This document shows, in pieces, positions 9,048 to 17,231 of a DNA stretch of 64,000 bases. The stretch lies in NCBI RefSeq assembly GCF_000007305.1, contig NC_003413.1, forward strand, positions 925,318 through 989,317, written 5' to 3'. Position 1 is the first letter of the stretch, and every line of letters starts with the position of its first letter. The notes beneath the pieces are model-generated. The model was not told the origin of the DNA. It saw nothing but the letters and a program-made list of their open reading frames with translations, and did no database searches. Position numbers and translations under genes: made by a program. This stretch comes from Pyrococcus furiosus DSM 3638 (GTDB lineage: Archaea; Methanobacteriota_B; Thermococci; Thermococcales; Thermococcaceae).

Positions 9048-9296
9048 GTGAATATTTTAATCCCGCTCCTCCTGGGAATTATTATTGGGTACATTCTTAG
9101 AGAAAGGAGGAAGAAAATTGATACGGAACTTCTTATGAGTGTATCTGTTCTTGTTTTAATCTTCCTAATGGGAGTGAGAACTGGGAATGTTAAAATAGAT
9201 GCGACTAAAGTCTTGCTTTACTCTATAGCAATTATGATATCAACTATAGCAGGTAGCTTAATCTTTGCAAAGATATTTTGGAGGGAGAAATCATGA
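9048..9296 (+). CDS. LysO-like (DUF340) exporter, N-terminal subunit
   Basis: This small membrane protein of about 82 residues has three predicted membrane segments (about 3-19, 32-46 and 57-75). It matches the N-terminal part of the lysine exporter LysO (YbjE, DUF340); the C-terminal part is the next gene. The GTG at 9048 is preceded by GGTGAG; an alternative GTG at 9039 overlaps the previous gene. The two halves overlap by 4 bases and are in different frames, so this is a two-gene version of a protein that is single in Escherichia coli. Substrate (lysine) is by family only. Confidence 0.75.
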   Translation: MNILIPLLLGIIIGYILRERRKKIDTELLMSVSVLVLIFLMGVRTGNVKIDATKVLLYSIAIMISTIAGSLIFAKIFWREKS

Positions 9297-9886
9297 AATT
9301 CATGATTCTATCCCTGATAAGCTTCACTATGGGGTGGATTGGAGGAAAAGTTGGAATTAAAGCCGGGAACTTATACGAGTGGGCCTTGTATGTTTTGATT
9401 TTTGTAATTGGCCTAGAAATTGGATTAAACGGTAGAATTAGCGAACTTAGGGACAAATTTAATGCAAAAATACTGCTAATGCCCTTACTCACATTAATGG
9501 GCTCCATGGTGGGAGGAGTTCTAATTGGAATAATCCTCACGATACCCATAAGATGGAGTGTCGCCATAGCATCTGGAGTGGGATGGTACTCCCTTACAGG
9601 CCCAGTTTTGGCTAAATATTCAGAATTTTATGGAGTAGTTGGTTTTCTTGCAAACTTTTTGAGGGAAATTTTTACTGTGCTGTTTTACCCCACCATTGCC
9701 AGAATAGTTGGAAAAGAAGTAGCCATAAGTATTGGGGGAGCAACAACAATGGACTCTACGCTGCCGGTTATAGTGAAGTTCGGAGGAAGAGACGTCATGA
9801 TAATTGCCTTTGTTCATGGTTTTATCTTAAGTTTAATAGTTCCAATTCTTACTCCAACCCTAGCATCTCTAGCTGCGAGGGGATAA
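9293..9886 (+). CDS. LysO-like (DUF340) exporter, main subunit
   Basis: A 197-residue integral membrane protein with about six hydrophobic segments. The LysO family signature is seen in GVGWYSLTGPVL and in GGATTMDSTLPVIVKFGG. The ATG at 9293 overlaps the stop of the preceding small subunit (ATGA) and follows the SD GGAGGGAG. With the preceding gene it makes up one full LysO. It probably exports lysine or a related cationic amino acid across the cytoplasmic membrane; the exact substrate is not shown by the sequence. Confidence 0.8.
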   Translation: MKFMILSLISFTMGWIGGKVGIKAGNLYEWALYVLIFVIGLEIGLNGRISELRDKFNAKILLMPLLTLMGSMVGGVLIGIILTIPIRWSVAIASGVGWYSLTGPVLAKYSEFYGVVGFLANFLREIFTVLFYPTIARIVGKEVAISIGGATTMDSTLPVIVKFGGRDVMIIAFVHGFILSLIVPILTPTLASLAARG

Positions 9887-9887
9887 T

Positions 9888-10874
9888 ATGAGGGTCCCAC
9901 TTCTCATTCTCCTATTTCTTGTACTTACTTCTGGTTGCATAGCCCCCTCAACTCCTTCTTTCACCCAAACACCTACTTGTTTAGAGCAAGAAAAGGATCT
10001 CAACAAAGCAATTAAATGCTACTTAGAGGATCCAAGAGAAATTAAAGCCCTAACAAATTTATCCAAATCTCTTAAAGGTCCCAATGAAGAGTGGACAATA
10101 TGGAATATCTTAAAGTGGGAAGAAGAAAACCTCAAATATGATGACAACAAACCAACAAACTACATTCTTAGGCCAAGCGAATTCTTAGTAAAAAGAAAAG
10201 GGGTTTGCACAGATTACACCGTTCTTACCCTTGGGCTTCTCTTAACTTTAAATTACTCCCAAGTTGGCTTTATGATAGTGCACTATGCTGAAAGTACAAC
10301 TCTCCATTCTACTGCAATTGCTAATGTTTCAGGAACTCTATTTGTTTTAGATCAGAAGCTTCCACCTTTAGATTTAGGAAGTTATATTGTAGAGAGTGGA
10401 AAAGCCGGAAAACTCATAACACAGGGAGAGCTTTATTATGTGAGTAAATCTAACGGAAGTATTATCATTGAAGGACCAACAATTCTAGGAGCTAATGATT
10501 TCATTAGGCAGGACTATAAAATTGATGAGCAAGAACTAAAAAGCATTGAAATTGCTCTAAAAACTATGATAGCGCAGAGAAGCAAGTTATCTCAAGTTTA
10601 TGAACTTAAATATTCACTTCCCAGGGGGTTTAAGGAGCGGAGAGCCTGGATACTTAAAATTCCCAGGTTTAGAGTTATCTATAATCCTATTTTTAAGGAG
10701 CAATATTTGGAGACAATTATCTACCATATCTTAGAAGACGAAGAAATTAAAGAGCACATTAAAACTGCAACAGGGTTTTACTTGGAAGTTACAACTGAAC
10801 AAGAAGACTTAATAATCAAATTCTACTTAGCAAAACAATATATCTATAAGGGTCACAACAAAAATAGGGGATAA
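9888..10874 (+). CDS. Lipoprotein with transglutaminase-like domain
   Basis: A 328-residue predicted surface lipoprotein. Residues 1-17 form a signal peptide ending in the lipobox LTSGC, followed by a Ser/Thr/Pro linker. A transglutaminase-like triad can be seen: Cys in RKGVCTDYT (about 106), His in TLHSTAIA (about 141) and Asp in FVLDQK (about 153). Such domains act as cysteine peptidases or amide-cleaving enzymes. The C-terminal 130 residues are not recognised. It starts 1 base after the LysO-like gene. Its true substrate is unknown; the triad spacing supports an active enzyme. Confidence 0.7.
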   Translation: MRVPLLILLFLVLTSGCIAPSTPSFTQTPTCLEQEKDLNKAIKCYLEDPREIKALTNLSKSLKGPNEEWTIWNILKWEEENLKYDDNKPTNYILRPSEFLVKRKGVCTDYTVLTLGLLLTLNYSQVGFMIVHYAESTTLHSTAIANVSGTLFVLDQKLPPLDLGSYIVESGKAGKLITQGELYYVSKSNGSIIIEGPTILGANDFIRQDYKIDEQELKSIEIALKTMIAQRSKLSQVYELKYSLPRGFKERRAWILKIPRFRVIYNPIFKEQYLETIIYHILEDEEIKEHIKTATGFYLEVTTEQEDLIIKFYLAKQYIYKGHNKNRG

Positions 10875-11363
10875 AGAACTACTAGGCTTTATACAGGAGA
10901 TGAAGTATGGAAGGATTCTCCCATTATTGAAGCAAATGGGACACTAGATGAACTAACAAGCTTCCTTGGAGAGGCCAGGCACTACGTGGATAAAGAGTTC
11001 CAACAAATTATAGACAAGATCCAAGAAGATTTGTACAAGATAATGGGAGAGATTGGGAGCAAGGGAAAGATTCAGGGAATTTCTAAGGAAGATGTAGAGT
11101 GGATCGAATCTTTAATAAAAACTTACGTGGAAAAAATAGAAATAAGAAGCTTTGTTCTCCCAGGAAGCACGCTTTCAAGTGCAAAACTCGATATATGCAG
11201 AACAATAGCAAGAAGAGCTGAGAGAAGATTGGCCACAGTTTTAAGGGAGTACGGACTAGGAAAGCTATCTCTCATTTATGTAAATAGACTAAGTGACCTC
11301 CTATATTTAATGGCTAGGTATATCGAAATTAAAGAAGGAAAGCTGAGGGAGGTAAAGAGATGA
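10846..11363 (+). pseudogene. PduO-type ATP:cob(I)alamin adenosyltransferase, frameshifted
   Basis: Two overlapping frames together encode a PduO-type corrinoid adenosyltransferase. The first (from about 10846) reads VTTKIGDKELL, the N-terminal ATP loop. The second (from 10884) continues with RLYTGDEVW, ANGTLDELTSFLGEAR, then LPGSTLSSAKLDICRTIARR and VNRLSDLLYLMARY, the family C-terminus. The frames join if one base is added near 10883, so a single base is missing. There is also no ATG or GTG at the expected start (ATA AGG GTC). A GTG at 10986 could start only a 125-residue remnant lacking the ATP loop. Either a decayed gene or a sequencing error; the missing start codon favours decay. Confidence 0.75.
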
Positions 11364-12046
11364 AGGTCATAGGAATATTAGGAGGGATGGGCCCTTTAGC
11401 TACGGTGGAGCTTTTTAAGAGGATTGTGGAAAAAACACCCGCTAAGAGGGATCAGGATCATCCCAAAATAATCATTTACAATAATCCCCAAATTCCAGAT
11501 AGAACAGCCTACATTTTAGGAAGGGGAGAAGATCCAAGACCACAACTCATATGGACGGCTAAAAAATTGGAAAAATGTGGAGCAGATTTCATAGTAATGC
11601 CTTGCAATACTGCCCATGCCTTTATTGATGACATTAGGAGGGAAGTTGGCATTCCAGTGATAAGTATGATTGAAGAGACTGCAAAGAGAATAGCCTCCCT
11701 GGGAATAAAGAAGGCAGGTTTACTAGCCACCACAGGGACTATAGTAAGTGGTGTGTACCACAAAGAGCTCGAGAAGTATGGACTTGAAATTCTAACTCCC
11801 ACTGAAGAAGAACAAGAGTTAGTCATGAAGGGGATTTACGAAGGCGTAAAAGCTGGTAATTTAGATCTTGGAAGAAACCTTCTTCTTCAAATTGCGAGGA
11901 TTTTAGAAGAGAGAGGGGCAGAGGCAATAATTGCGGGATGTACAGAAGTTAGTGTAGTTATAAAAGAAAGCGACCTTAGAGTTATGCTGATAGATCCTAT
12001 GAATGTTATAGCAGAAGTTGCAGTAAAGATGGCATTAGAAGAATGA
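11360..12046 (+). CDS. Aspartate/glutamate racemase family protein
   Basis: This PLP-independent racemase of 228 residues has the two catalytic cysteines in place: Cys82 in MPCNTAH and Cys194 in AGCTEVS. The N-terminus [15 protein letters not shown] is typical of aspartate racemase, and the whole protein resembles the crystallised P. horikoshii enzyme. It interconverts L- and D-aspartate in the cytoplasm. Its ATG overlaps the end of the PduO remnant (ATGA), suggesting translational coupling to a once intact gene. It ends 3 bases before the tRNA-Trp gene on the other strand. Confidence 0.9.
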   Translation: MKVIGILGGMGPLATVELFKRIVEKTPAKRDQDHPKIIIYNNPQIPDRTAYILGRGEDPRPQLIWTAKKLEKCGADFIVMPCNTAHAFIDDIRREVGIPVISMIEETAKRIASLGIKKAGLLATTGTIVSGVYHKELEKYGLEILTPTEEEQELVMKGIYEGVKAGNLDLGRNLLLQIARILEERGAEAIIAGCTEVSVVIKESDLRVMLIDPMNVIAEVAVKMALEE

Positions 12047-12049
12047 GGA

Positions 12050-12198
12050 TGGTGGGGGCGCGGGGATTTGAACCCCGGTCCGCGGGTTTCTCCGGCCCTC
12101 GGGGCTCCAAAGGTTCATCACGCCCCGAGGTCAGCAAACCCGCCTATCCTCATGGCCTCTGGAGCCCGCGATGATGGACCAGGCTACACCACGCCCCC
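12050..12198 (-). tRNA. tRNA-Trp (CCA) with a 71-nt intron and encoded CCA end
   Basis: On the minus strand the acceptor GGGGGCG pairs with CGCCCCC, followed by A and a genome-encoded CCA. The anticodon loop is CTCCAGA (anticodon CCA). The intron sits after position 37 and the mature tRNA is 78 nt. A bulge-helix-bulge is visible: helix CTCC/GGAG flanked by bulges AGA and AAA, giving cuts AG|A and AA|A. After splicing the anticodon stem is GCGGG/CCCGC. A TATA box lies about 32 bases upstream. The convergent racemase gene ends only 3 bases away. Confidence 0.97.
12088..12158 (-). ncRNA. Box C/D guide RNA contained in the tRNA-Trp intron
   Basis: The intron carries C-like ATGAGGA (12147-12153), D' CTGA (12131-12134), C' GTGATGA (12115-12121) and D-like CCGA (12099-12102). 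Upstream of D' the guide GCGGGTTTG pairs with exon 2 so that the fifth base before the box faces C39. Upstream of the second box the guide CCTTTGGAGCC pairs with GGCTCCAGAGG with the fifth base facing C34. It therefore predicts 2'-O-methylation of C34 and C39 of its own pre-tRNA, as described for tRNA-Trp introns of other euryarchaea. Confidence 0.9.
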
Positions 12199-12226
12199 AC
12201 TCGATTAACTTTTAGTTTTCGATGAA

Positions 12227-12234
12227 CTTATAAG
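12227..12234. promoter_or_regulatory. Symmetric TATA box CTTATAAG between tRNA-Trp and MFS gene
   Basis: CTTATAAG is a perfect palindrome whose centre lies about 32 bases upstream of the tRNA-Trp 5' end on the minus strand. It can also serve the plus-strand MFS gene, with a start near 12255. A bidirectional core promoter is possible. Confidence 0.5.
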
Positions 12235-12293
12235 CTTTACTCCTTCTACATCTCACAGCTTAACGATGAGAAGAAAATCTAAAGGTGGTGAAA

Positions 12294-13547
12294 GTGAACA
12301 GAGAAAAGGCAATAGTGATTCAAGGATTGCGAGGGAGAGTGGGAAAAGTTAAGAGGAGGTCAACGGCGAGAAGAAACATGATATTTCTTGCTATAGCAAT
12401 GTTCTTTGCTAATATATCTTGGGGAATAGCTTTTCCGTACCTAGGTGTTTATATGAGGATTATTGGAGGGAGCGTATTCCTTGTTGGACTTTTGAGCGTG
12501 ATATTTAACATTACCTCCACAGTGTTTCAATATCCTTTTGGATATCTTTCAGATAGAACTGGAAAAAGAAAACCCTTCATAGCCCTGGGAATTTTATCCT
12601 CTGGAGGAACTTATGCATTAATAGCATTCATATCTAGTCCAATCCTCTTACTAGGATTAAGAGGACTTCAAGGGGCTTTAAGTGCTTCCCTTTCTCCAGC
12701 TCATTCTGCTCTAATTTCTGAACTTGCTACAAGGGTAGGCTCGGCTTTTGGGTTTTTTAACTTTGTTGAAAACCTTGGATATATGGTAGGGAACTTTCTT
12801 GGAGGCTTTATTGTCCAATATCTTGACATTAAAAGTGCATTCTTCATAGCTTCAGCTTTTTCTCTACTTTCCATATTATTCCTCCTTCCAATTAGGGAAA
12901 GGGTAAGCAATAGAAAAAGCGTTCAGGGTTTGATAATAGTGCAAGAAGGAAGAGAGTCAGAAAAAGTTGAGATGAAAAGAATGGCCTTCAAAAGATTAAT
13001 GAGGGGAAAACTAGGGCTGTTTTATATTTCGGTATTCTTGGCTATGATAGCATCAGGGGAAGTTTACTCTACAATCTCCGTATATTTTGAAGAGAAATTT
13101 GGGGAAAATTTCGTTGGCATATTTTTTGGTATTGATTCTCTTGCTGCAGCTTTAAGCTCCTTGGTAATTGGTAGGCTTATTGATAGATGGGGAGCTGAGG
13201 TTTTCTATAAGTTGTCTCTAATTGGGTATACTTTTACCTTTCTAGGCTACGCTTTTGTCAATGATCCGATAACAATGGGAATAGTTTCAGTCTTTTCAGG
13301 AATAAAATGGGCCATGTTCATAAGCTCAGTTTCCACATATGTTGCTAAAAAAGTTCCTTCAAGTGAAAGAGGACAAGGGATGGGGCTGCTAAACACTATG
13401 ATGAGCTTAGGATGGGTTTTGGGTCCTCTCATTGGAGGATATCTTGCTGATATAAGTTTTAGAATAATGCTGTATTCAACGGTAGTTCCATTGTTGTTAG
13501 CCTTTACAATTGTATCAATACCTTATCCGCGGCATCCCTCTGAATGA
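12294..13547 (+). CDS. Major facilitator superfamily transporter
   Basis: A membrane protein of about 417 residues with 12 hydrophobic segments in two halves, separated by a charged loop near residues 200-240. The MFS loop motif is seen as GYLSDRTGKRKP after helix 2, and GRLIDRWGAE occurs in the second half. It resembles drug/sugar exporters of the DHA type; the substrate is unknown. The SD AAAGGTGG favours the GTG at 12294; the basic N-terminal stretch is unusually long, so a start at a later Met is possible. Its 3' end overlaps the convergent GINS15 gene by 44 bases. Confidence 0.8.
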   Translation: MNREKAIVIQGLRGRVGKVKRRSTARRNMIFLAIAMFFANISWGIAFPYLGVYMRIIGGSVFLVGLLSVIFNITSTVFQYPFGYLSDRTGKRKPFIALGILSSGGTYALIAFISSPILLLGLRGLQGALSASLSPAHSALISELATRVGSAFGFFNFVENLGYMVGNFLGGFIVQYLDIKSAFFIASAFSLLSILFLLPIRERVSNRKSVQGLIIVQEGRESEKVEMKRMAFKRLMRGKLGLFYISVFLAMIASGEVYSTISVYFEEKFGENFVGIFFGIDSLAAALSSLVIGRLIDRWGAEVFYKLSLIGYTFTFLGYAFVNDPITMGIVSVFSGIKWAMFISSVSTYVAKKVPSSERGQGMGLLNTMMSLGWVLGPLIGGYLADISFRIMLYSTVVPLLLAFTIVSIPYPRHPSE

Positions 13548-14064
13548 GTACCCTGCCAATAGACTTCGGCAATACAACAAGATCGCCAGCCTTGAAGGGC
13601 CCATATTCTCTCAAATTTTCATCCAATATTTTGGGAATATCAACTCTAAGAAGATATGCCTCTATTATCCCAGGAGATGTTTCTTTTTCCTCTTCAATAA
13701 CTTCAATACTCTCTTCTCCTGCCGTTTCAATTTCAAGAGGTTCTCCATTTATGAAAGCTGTTATTATCTTGTATATTTTCTTTTCATCTCCAACTAAATT
13801 TCTGGGAACTCCCTCAAATGCCATATCAACAATCTTATGCAACCTAATCCTTAATATTTCTCTAACAAGATTCCTAACCAAAGATAGTTGAGCTAAATAC
13901 AGCTTTTTGTGAATGTCCTCTCCTCTTTCTTCATGTCTCTCGGCATTGATTTCCAAGGCTTTTCTAAAGCTTTCTAAATCGTCATAAAATTCTTCCTCTA
14001 TTTTAGTCAGTTCTTCGCTTGAAAGTTCTCTCTCCAATAATCTTCTGAGAACCTCAATATCCAT
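13504..14064 (-). CDS. GINS complex subunit Gins15 (Gins51 type)
   Basis: This replication factor joins Gins23 and the Cdc45-like protein to activate the MCM helicase. The 186-residue protein has the alpha-helical A domain first (MDIEVLRRLLERELSSEEL) and the small beta-rich B domain last (about 130-186, with YGPFKAGDLVVLPKSIGRVL), the order typical of Gins15/Psf1-Sld5 proteins. The ATG at 14064 is preferred to an in-frame TTG four codons earlier. It lies 36 bases after the PCNA gene, a neighbour also linked to replication. Its coding 3' end overlaps that of the MFS gene. Confidence 0.9.
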   Translation of the reverse strand: MDIEVLRRLLERELSSEELTKIEEEFYDDLESFRKALEINAERHEERGEDIHKKLYLAQLSLVRNLVREILRIRLHKIVDMAFEGVPRNLVGDEKKIYKIITAFINGEPLEIETAGEESIEVIEEEKETSPGIIEAYLLRVDIPKILDENLREYGPFKAGDLVVLPKSIGRVLIQRDAADKVLIQL

Positions 14065-14100
14065 TGTTATCCCCAAATTAAATTATAAGGAAAAGAAAAG

Positions 14101-14850
14101 TCACTCTTCAACTCTTGGAGCCAGTAGGAATGTAAGTCTTCCTTCATCTCTAATGTAATACTCCATTTGCATGGGCATTTCATTTCCAAACTTTATTGTA
14201 ACTTCATCGGCCTTTCCAAGTCCTTTAACCATGTCGGAGAGATAGCTGACTCCATATGCGCTCTTTGTCTCCTCTTGAACCTCGATGTCCAATAATCCCT
14301 CATCTTCAAGAGTTAGCTTTATCTCAACTTCCTGGGTTTCTCCCTCTGCCTTCATTATAAATTCATTTTCCCTGGCAATAAATTTTATGCTGTCACTCAC
14401 TAGAGAGGCATCTTTAACAGCATCTTTTAGGACTTCTCCAAGAACTACAACCTTTGCAGTGAATGGAAGTTCTGGGAGGTCAACTTCCATCTCTTCTACA
14501 TCTATTAGGGGAACTCTAAATGTTCTTGTTGCAGTTCCTTGAATTGTTATCTCTAAGAAGTTTTCCTCTCCTTTCTTGAGTATTAAGGTGTCCTTTGCTT
14601 TACCTCTCTTTAGGATCTTCTTTAGGTGGTCCATGTTAACTCCAATTGTTTCTGGTTCAACAACTTCATATTTGCTAAATATGCTTGACGGGAGATTTAG
14701 GTCAATCAGGACAACTCTACTTGGATCCATGGCCCTCATGCTTATCCCATCTTCTGTAACTTTAAACGCGGCCTCATCTATTAACTTACTTGCGGTGTCT
14801 ATAAGTTGGGCAAACTCTTTTGCACCTTCAAATACGATTTCAAATGGCAT
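14101..14850 (-). CDS. pcn: DNA polymerase sliding clamp (PCNA)
   Basis: The trimeric sliding clamp of 249 residues that tethers DNA polymerases B and D, Fen1, ligase and others to DNA. It shows the PCNA start FEIVFEGAKEFAQLIDTASKL, MDPSRVVLIDLNLPSSIF, the region around LKKILKRGKAKDTL, and the C-terminal LTFLLAPRVEE. Its ATG lies inside the end of the preceding small gene (11-base overlap), and GINS15 follows, so TFS, the small gene, PCNA and GINS15 form one operon of replication and transcription factors. Confidence 0.98.
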   Translation of the reverse strand: MPFEIVFEGAKEFAQLIDTASKLIDEAAFKVTEDGISMRAMDPSRVVLIDLNLPSSIFSKYEVVEPETIGVNMDHLKKILKRGKAKDTLILKKGEENFLEITIQGTATRTFRVPLIDVEEMEVDLPELPFTAKVVVLGEVLKDAVKDASLVSDSIKFIARENEFIMKAEGETQEVEIKLTLEDEGLLDIEVQEETKSAYGVSYLSDMVKGLGKADEVTIKFGNEMPMQMEYYIRDEGRLTFLLAPRVEE

Positions 14851-15019
14851 CTCTTTCCACCTCCTTAAGAATGTTTAGCATAAGCCTAACTCTTTCTTTA
14901 CCCCTCAATAAATAAGTTTTTCCATTGTCTGTATCGGGTATTCTTTTATAAGCTTCCTCTAGCTCCTTCAAAGCTTTCTCTGCTAATCTTGTCAAAACCT
15001 TTATTCGTAACTCCTCCAT
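14840..15019 (-). CDS. Small conserved helical protein between TFS and PCNA
   Basis: A 59-residue charged protein (starting MEELRIKVLTRLAEKALKEL) that is probably all helical, with a possible coiled coil. The start at 15019 lies within the last codons of the TFS gene (19-base overlap), and its end overlaps the PCNA start by 11 bases, so it is translationally linked to both. No known domain is recognised. The tight overlaps make a real gene likely; a role with PCNA or RNA polymerase is only a guess from position. Confidence 0.6.
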   Translation of the reverse strand: MEELRIKVLTRLAEKALKELEEAYKRIPDTDNGKTYLLRGKERVRLMLNILKEVERDAI

Positions 15020-15333
15020 ACGTATCCACACTTCTTACACTTATAGAATATTGTACTTGGCTCATCTCCTGCCCTAGTTTGAAGTTCCCACCACCATGCT
15101 TCATTATGCCCACATTTTGGGCAGGTTACTTTTGCTGTTGGAAGAGTCGAAACTTCTTGTTCAATTACAACTACTCCTTCATCAGGCCTATGCTTGACTT
15201 CTTCTGTTCTTCTATATGCTTTGGTGTCCTCAGGATTTATAGGTTCCTCATAACCACATTTTCTACAGACAAAGACTCCTCTCCTCCTGTCGGGTATCAT
15301 AATACTCCCACATTTGGGGCAGAATTTCACCAT
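15001..15333 (-). CDS. Transcription factor S (TFIIS-like cleavage factor)
   Basis: This 110-residue factor restarts backtracked RNA polymerase by stimulating transcript cleavage. The N-terminal zinc ribbon has Cys5, Cys8, Cys23 and Cys26 as in RNA polymerase subunit RPB9. The C-terminal ribbon has CPKCGH and CKKCGY pairs with the acidic tip RAGDEP, which supplies the catalytic Asp-Glu. First gene of the TFS-PCNA-GINS15 operon; it diverges from the translin-like gene. Confidence 0.95.
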   Translation of the reverse strand: MVKFCPKCGSIMIPDRRRGVFVCRKCGYEEPINPEDTKAYRRTEEVKHRPDEGVVVIEQEVSTLPTAKVTCPKCGHNEAWWWELQTRAGDEPSTIFYKCKKCGYVWRSYE

Positions 15334-15420
15334 TTATCTCACCCCCATACTAGCCAAGGGCAAAGTTTAATCGTTCAAAATAAAAAGTTTACCTTACACC
15401 ATTCTTTGGAGGGAAGGTGT

Positions 15421-16044
15421 ATGAAGATTAGTAAGATAATAGAGCAAATAAAATCTGAGCTCGATAAAAAAGATAAGCTAAGAGAAGAGGCATTAGAAAT
15501 TACTAGGGACATAATAAGACTAAGTGGTGATGCTATAAAGGCAATGCATAGGGGAGAATTAGAATTAGCTCACGAAAGACTTGAAAAAGCTAGGGGGCTC
15601 GTAAAAGAATTAAAAGAAAAGTTGAGAGAGCATCCAGATCTTTACTATACAGGATACGTCCAGAATGCGAACCAAGAATTCGTTGAAGCTGTTCTAATGT
15701 ACCACTATCTCACAGATAGGGAATTTCCAAGCCACGTCGACCTGGGAGTTCCTTCCCAGGATTACATTTTGGGAGTTGGGGACTTCATAGGAGAGTTAAG
15801 ACGATATTTCTTGATAAATCTAATGAAAGGAAATCTTGACGAAGCAGAGAGCACTTACAGATTTATGGAAGAAGTCTATGAAGAACTAATGACACTCGAA
15901 TATCCAAAAGGTCTAGTTAATATAAGGCAAAAGCAAGATCAGGCGAGGTACACCTTGGAAAGAACTCTTGAAGATCTAACAAGAGCAAAAGTTAACAGAA
16001 GGGTTGAAGAAAAACTGGAGGCTTTTTTGAATGATAGATCTTAG
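15421..16044 (+). CDS. Translin-family protein
   Basis: A 207-residue all-helical protein similar to archaeal translin/TRAX homologues, which form barrel-like oligomers and bind or cleave single-stranded RNA. Family-like segments are [40 protein letters not shown] and [20 protein letters not shown] with conserved acidic residues. The ATG at 15421 has the SD GGAGGGAAGGTG; a much longer open frame upstream runs antisense through TFS and is not used. It overlaps endonuclease V by 14 bases. Confidence 0.85.
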
Positions 16045-16606
16045 AAAACTGACGGAAGTGCAGCGAAGGCTTAGTAGGAAAATAGTGGAAAAACCAATAG
16101 ATATAGCGAAAGTGAAGAGAGTTGGAGCCGTGGACGTCTCTTATAAGAATAACTTTGCTAAAGCTGCATTTGTTTGCGTAGAATTTCCTTCTGGTGAGAT
16201 AATAAAAACAAAAACAATAGTAACAACCGTTGAGTTTCCCTATATCCCCACGTTTTTCTTTTTAAGGGAGACAAAACCAATATTGTTGGCTGTTAAAGAC
16301 GAGAACTTTGACGTTCTGTTAGTTGAAGGGCATGGAAAAGCTCATCCCAGGAGATATGGACTAGCATCTCACATAGGAGTAATTCTTTCAAAGCCAACAA
16401 TAGGAGTTGCCAAAAGGTTATTGAGAGGCGTGTCAAAAGATACCTACGTAAAGGTGGGAAAAGCTTTTGTTAGTGTAGGCAACCTAATAACTCTCAATGA
16501 TGCTGTCAGAATTGTAGAAAAATTGCTAGATGAAAACGGTTATCCAAAGCCCTTAAATATAGCCGACAAACTCTCCAAAAGAGGTGAGTCTCGTGAAAAA
16601 GAGTAA
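16031..16606 (+). CDS. nfi: Endonuclease V
   Basis: This 191-residue DNA repair nuclease cleaves one base 3' of deaminated adenine (hypoxanthine). The metal ligands are Asp35 (GAVDVSY), Glu80 (FFFLRETKP) and an acidic residue at 99 in [15 protein letters not shown], followed by GLASHIG and PTIGVAK. At 99 most family members have Asp (VDGHG) but here it is Glu. The product-wedge motif PYIP is kept. It overlaps translin upstream and riboflavin kinase downstream. Confidence 0.95.
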
Positions 16607-17231
16607 CCTTGATTTGTTAATCCTCCTTGCAAAGGCAGGGGGGATAGAGAAAGAGATTCTAACGACTTCTAGAGAACTTAGTAAAATGTTAAACGTTTCT
16701 CCTCAAACGATAGTTAGATGGTTAGAAGATCTCGAAAAAGATGGGCTAATAAAGAAAAGTGAATCAAGGAAAGGAACTTTAGTTACAATCACCGAAGAAG
16801 GAGTTAAGTTTTTGGAAAAACTACACGAGGAATTATCAGATGCTCTTTACAGAGGAATTATAATTGGAGAAGTTGTTTCTGGAATCGGAGAGGGTGCTTA
16901 CTATGTTAGACAATATGCCCCCTTAATACGAGAGTACCTGGGATTTGACCCATACCCTGGAACATTAAACGTCAGAGTAATATTCCCAAAGACCATATTC
17001 GATGCACTTTGCAATGTTAGGCCTATTATAATTCCGGGATTTACAAAAGAAGGGAGAACCTTTGGAGACGTGAGGGCATATAGAGTTAAAATCGATAATA
17101 TCGAAGGTGCAATAGTGATCCCCTCAAGAACAATTCATCCTCCAAAAATCGCTGAAATAATAGCTCCCGTGAATTTAAGAAAAACCCTCAACTTAAAGGA
17201 TGGTGATAGAATTAGAATCAAAACCCTTTGA
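16593..17231 (+). CDS. ribK: CTP-dependent riboflavin kinase with N-terminal winged helix
   Basis: A 212-residue fusion. Residues about 1-80 are a winged-helix domain ([20 protein letters not shown]); residues about 85-212 are the archaeal DUF120 kinase that makes FMN from riboflavin with CTP. Kinase motifs are [24 protein letters not shown] and [12 protein letters not shown]. The fused HTH suggests that the protein may also regulate transcription. The GTG at 16593 is chosen because the upstream GTG lies in the SD AGAGGTGAG. The gene runs directly into the end of the antisense H/ACA RNA. Confidence 0.9.

Noticed and set aside
14989-15420. Long plus-strand N-terminal extension of the translin-like gene
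   Set aside because: It runs antisense through most of the TFS gene and has a composition unlike a protein; the ATG at 15421 has a good SD.
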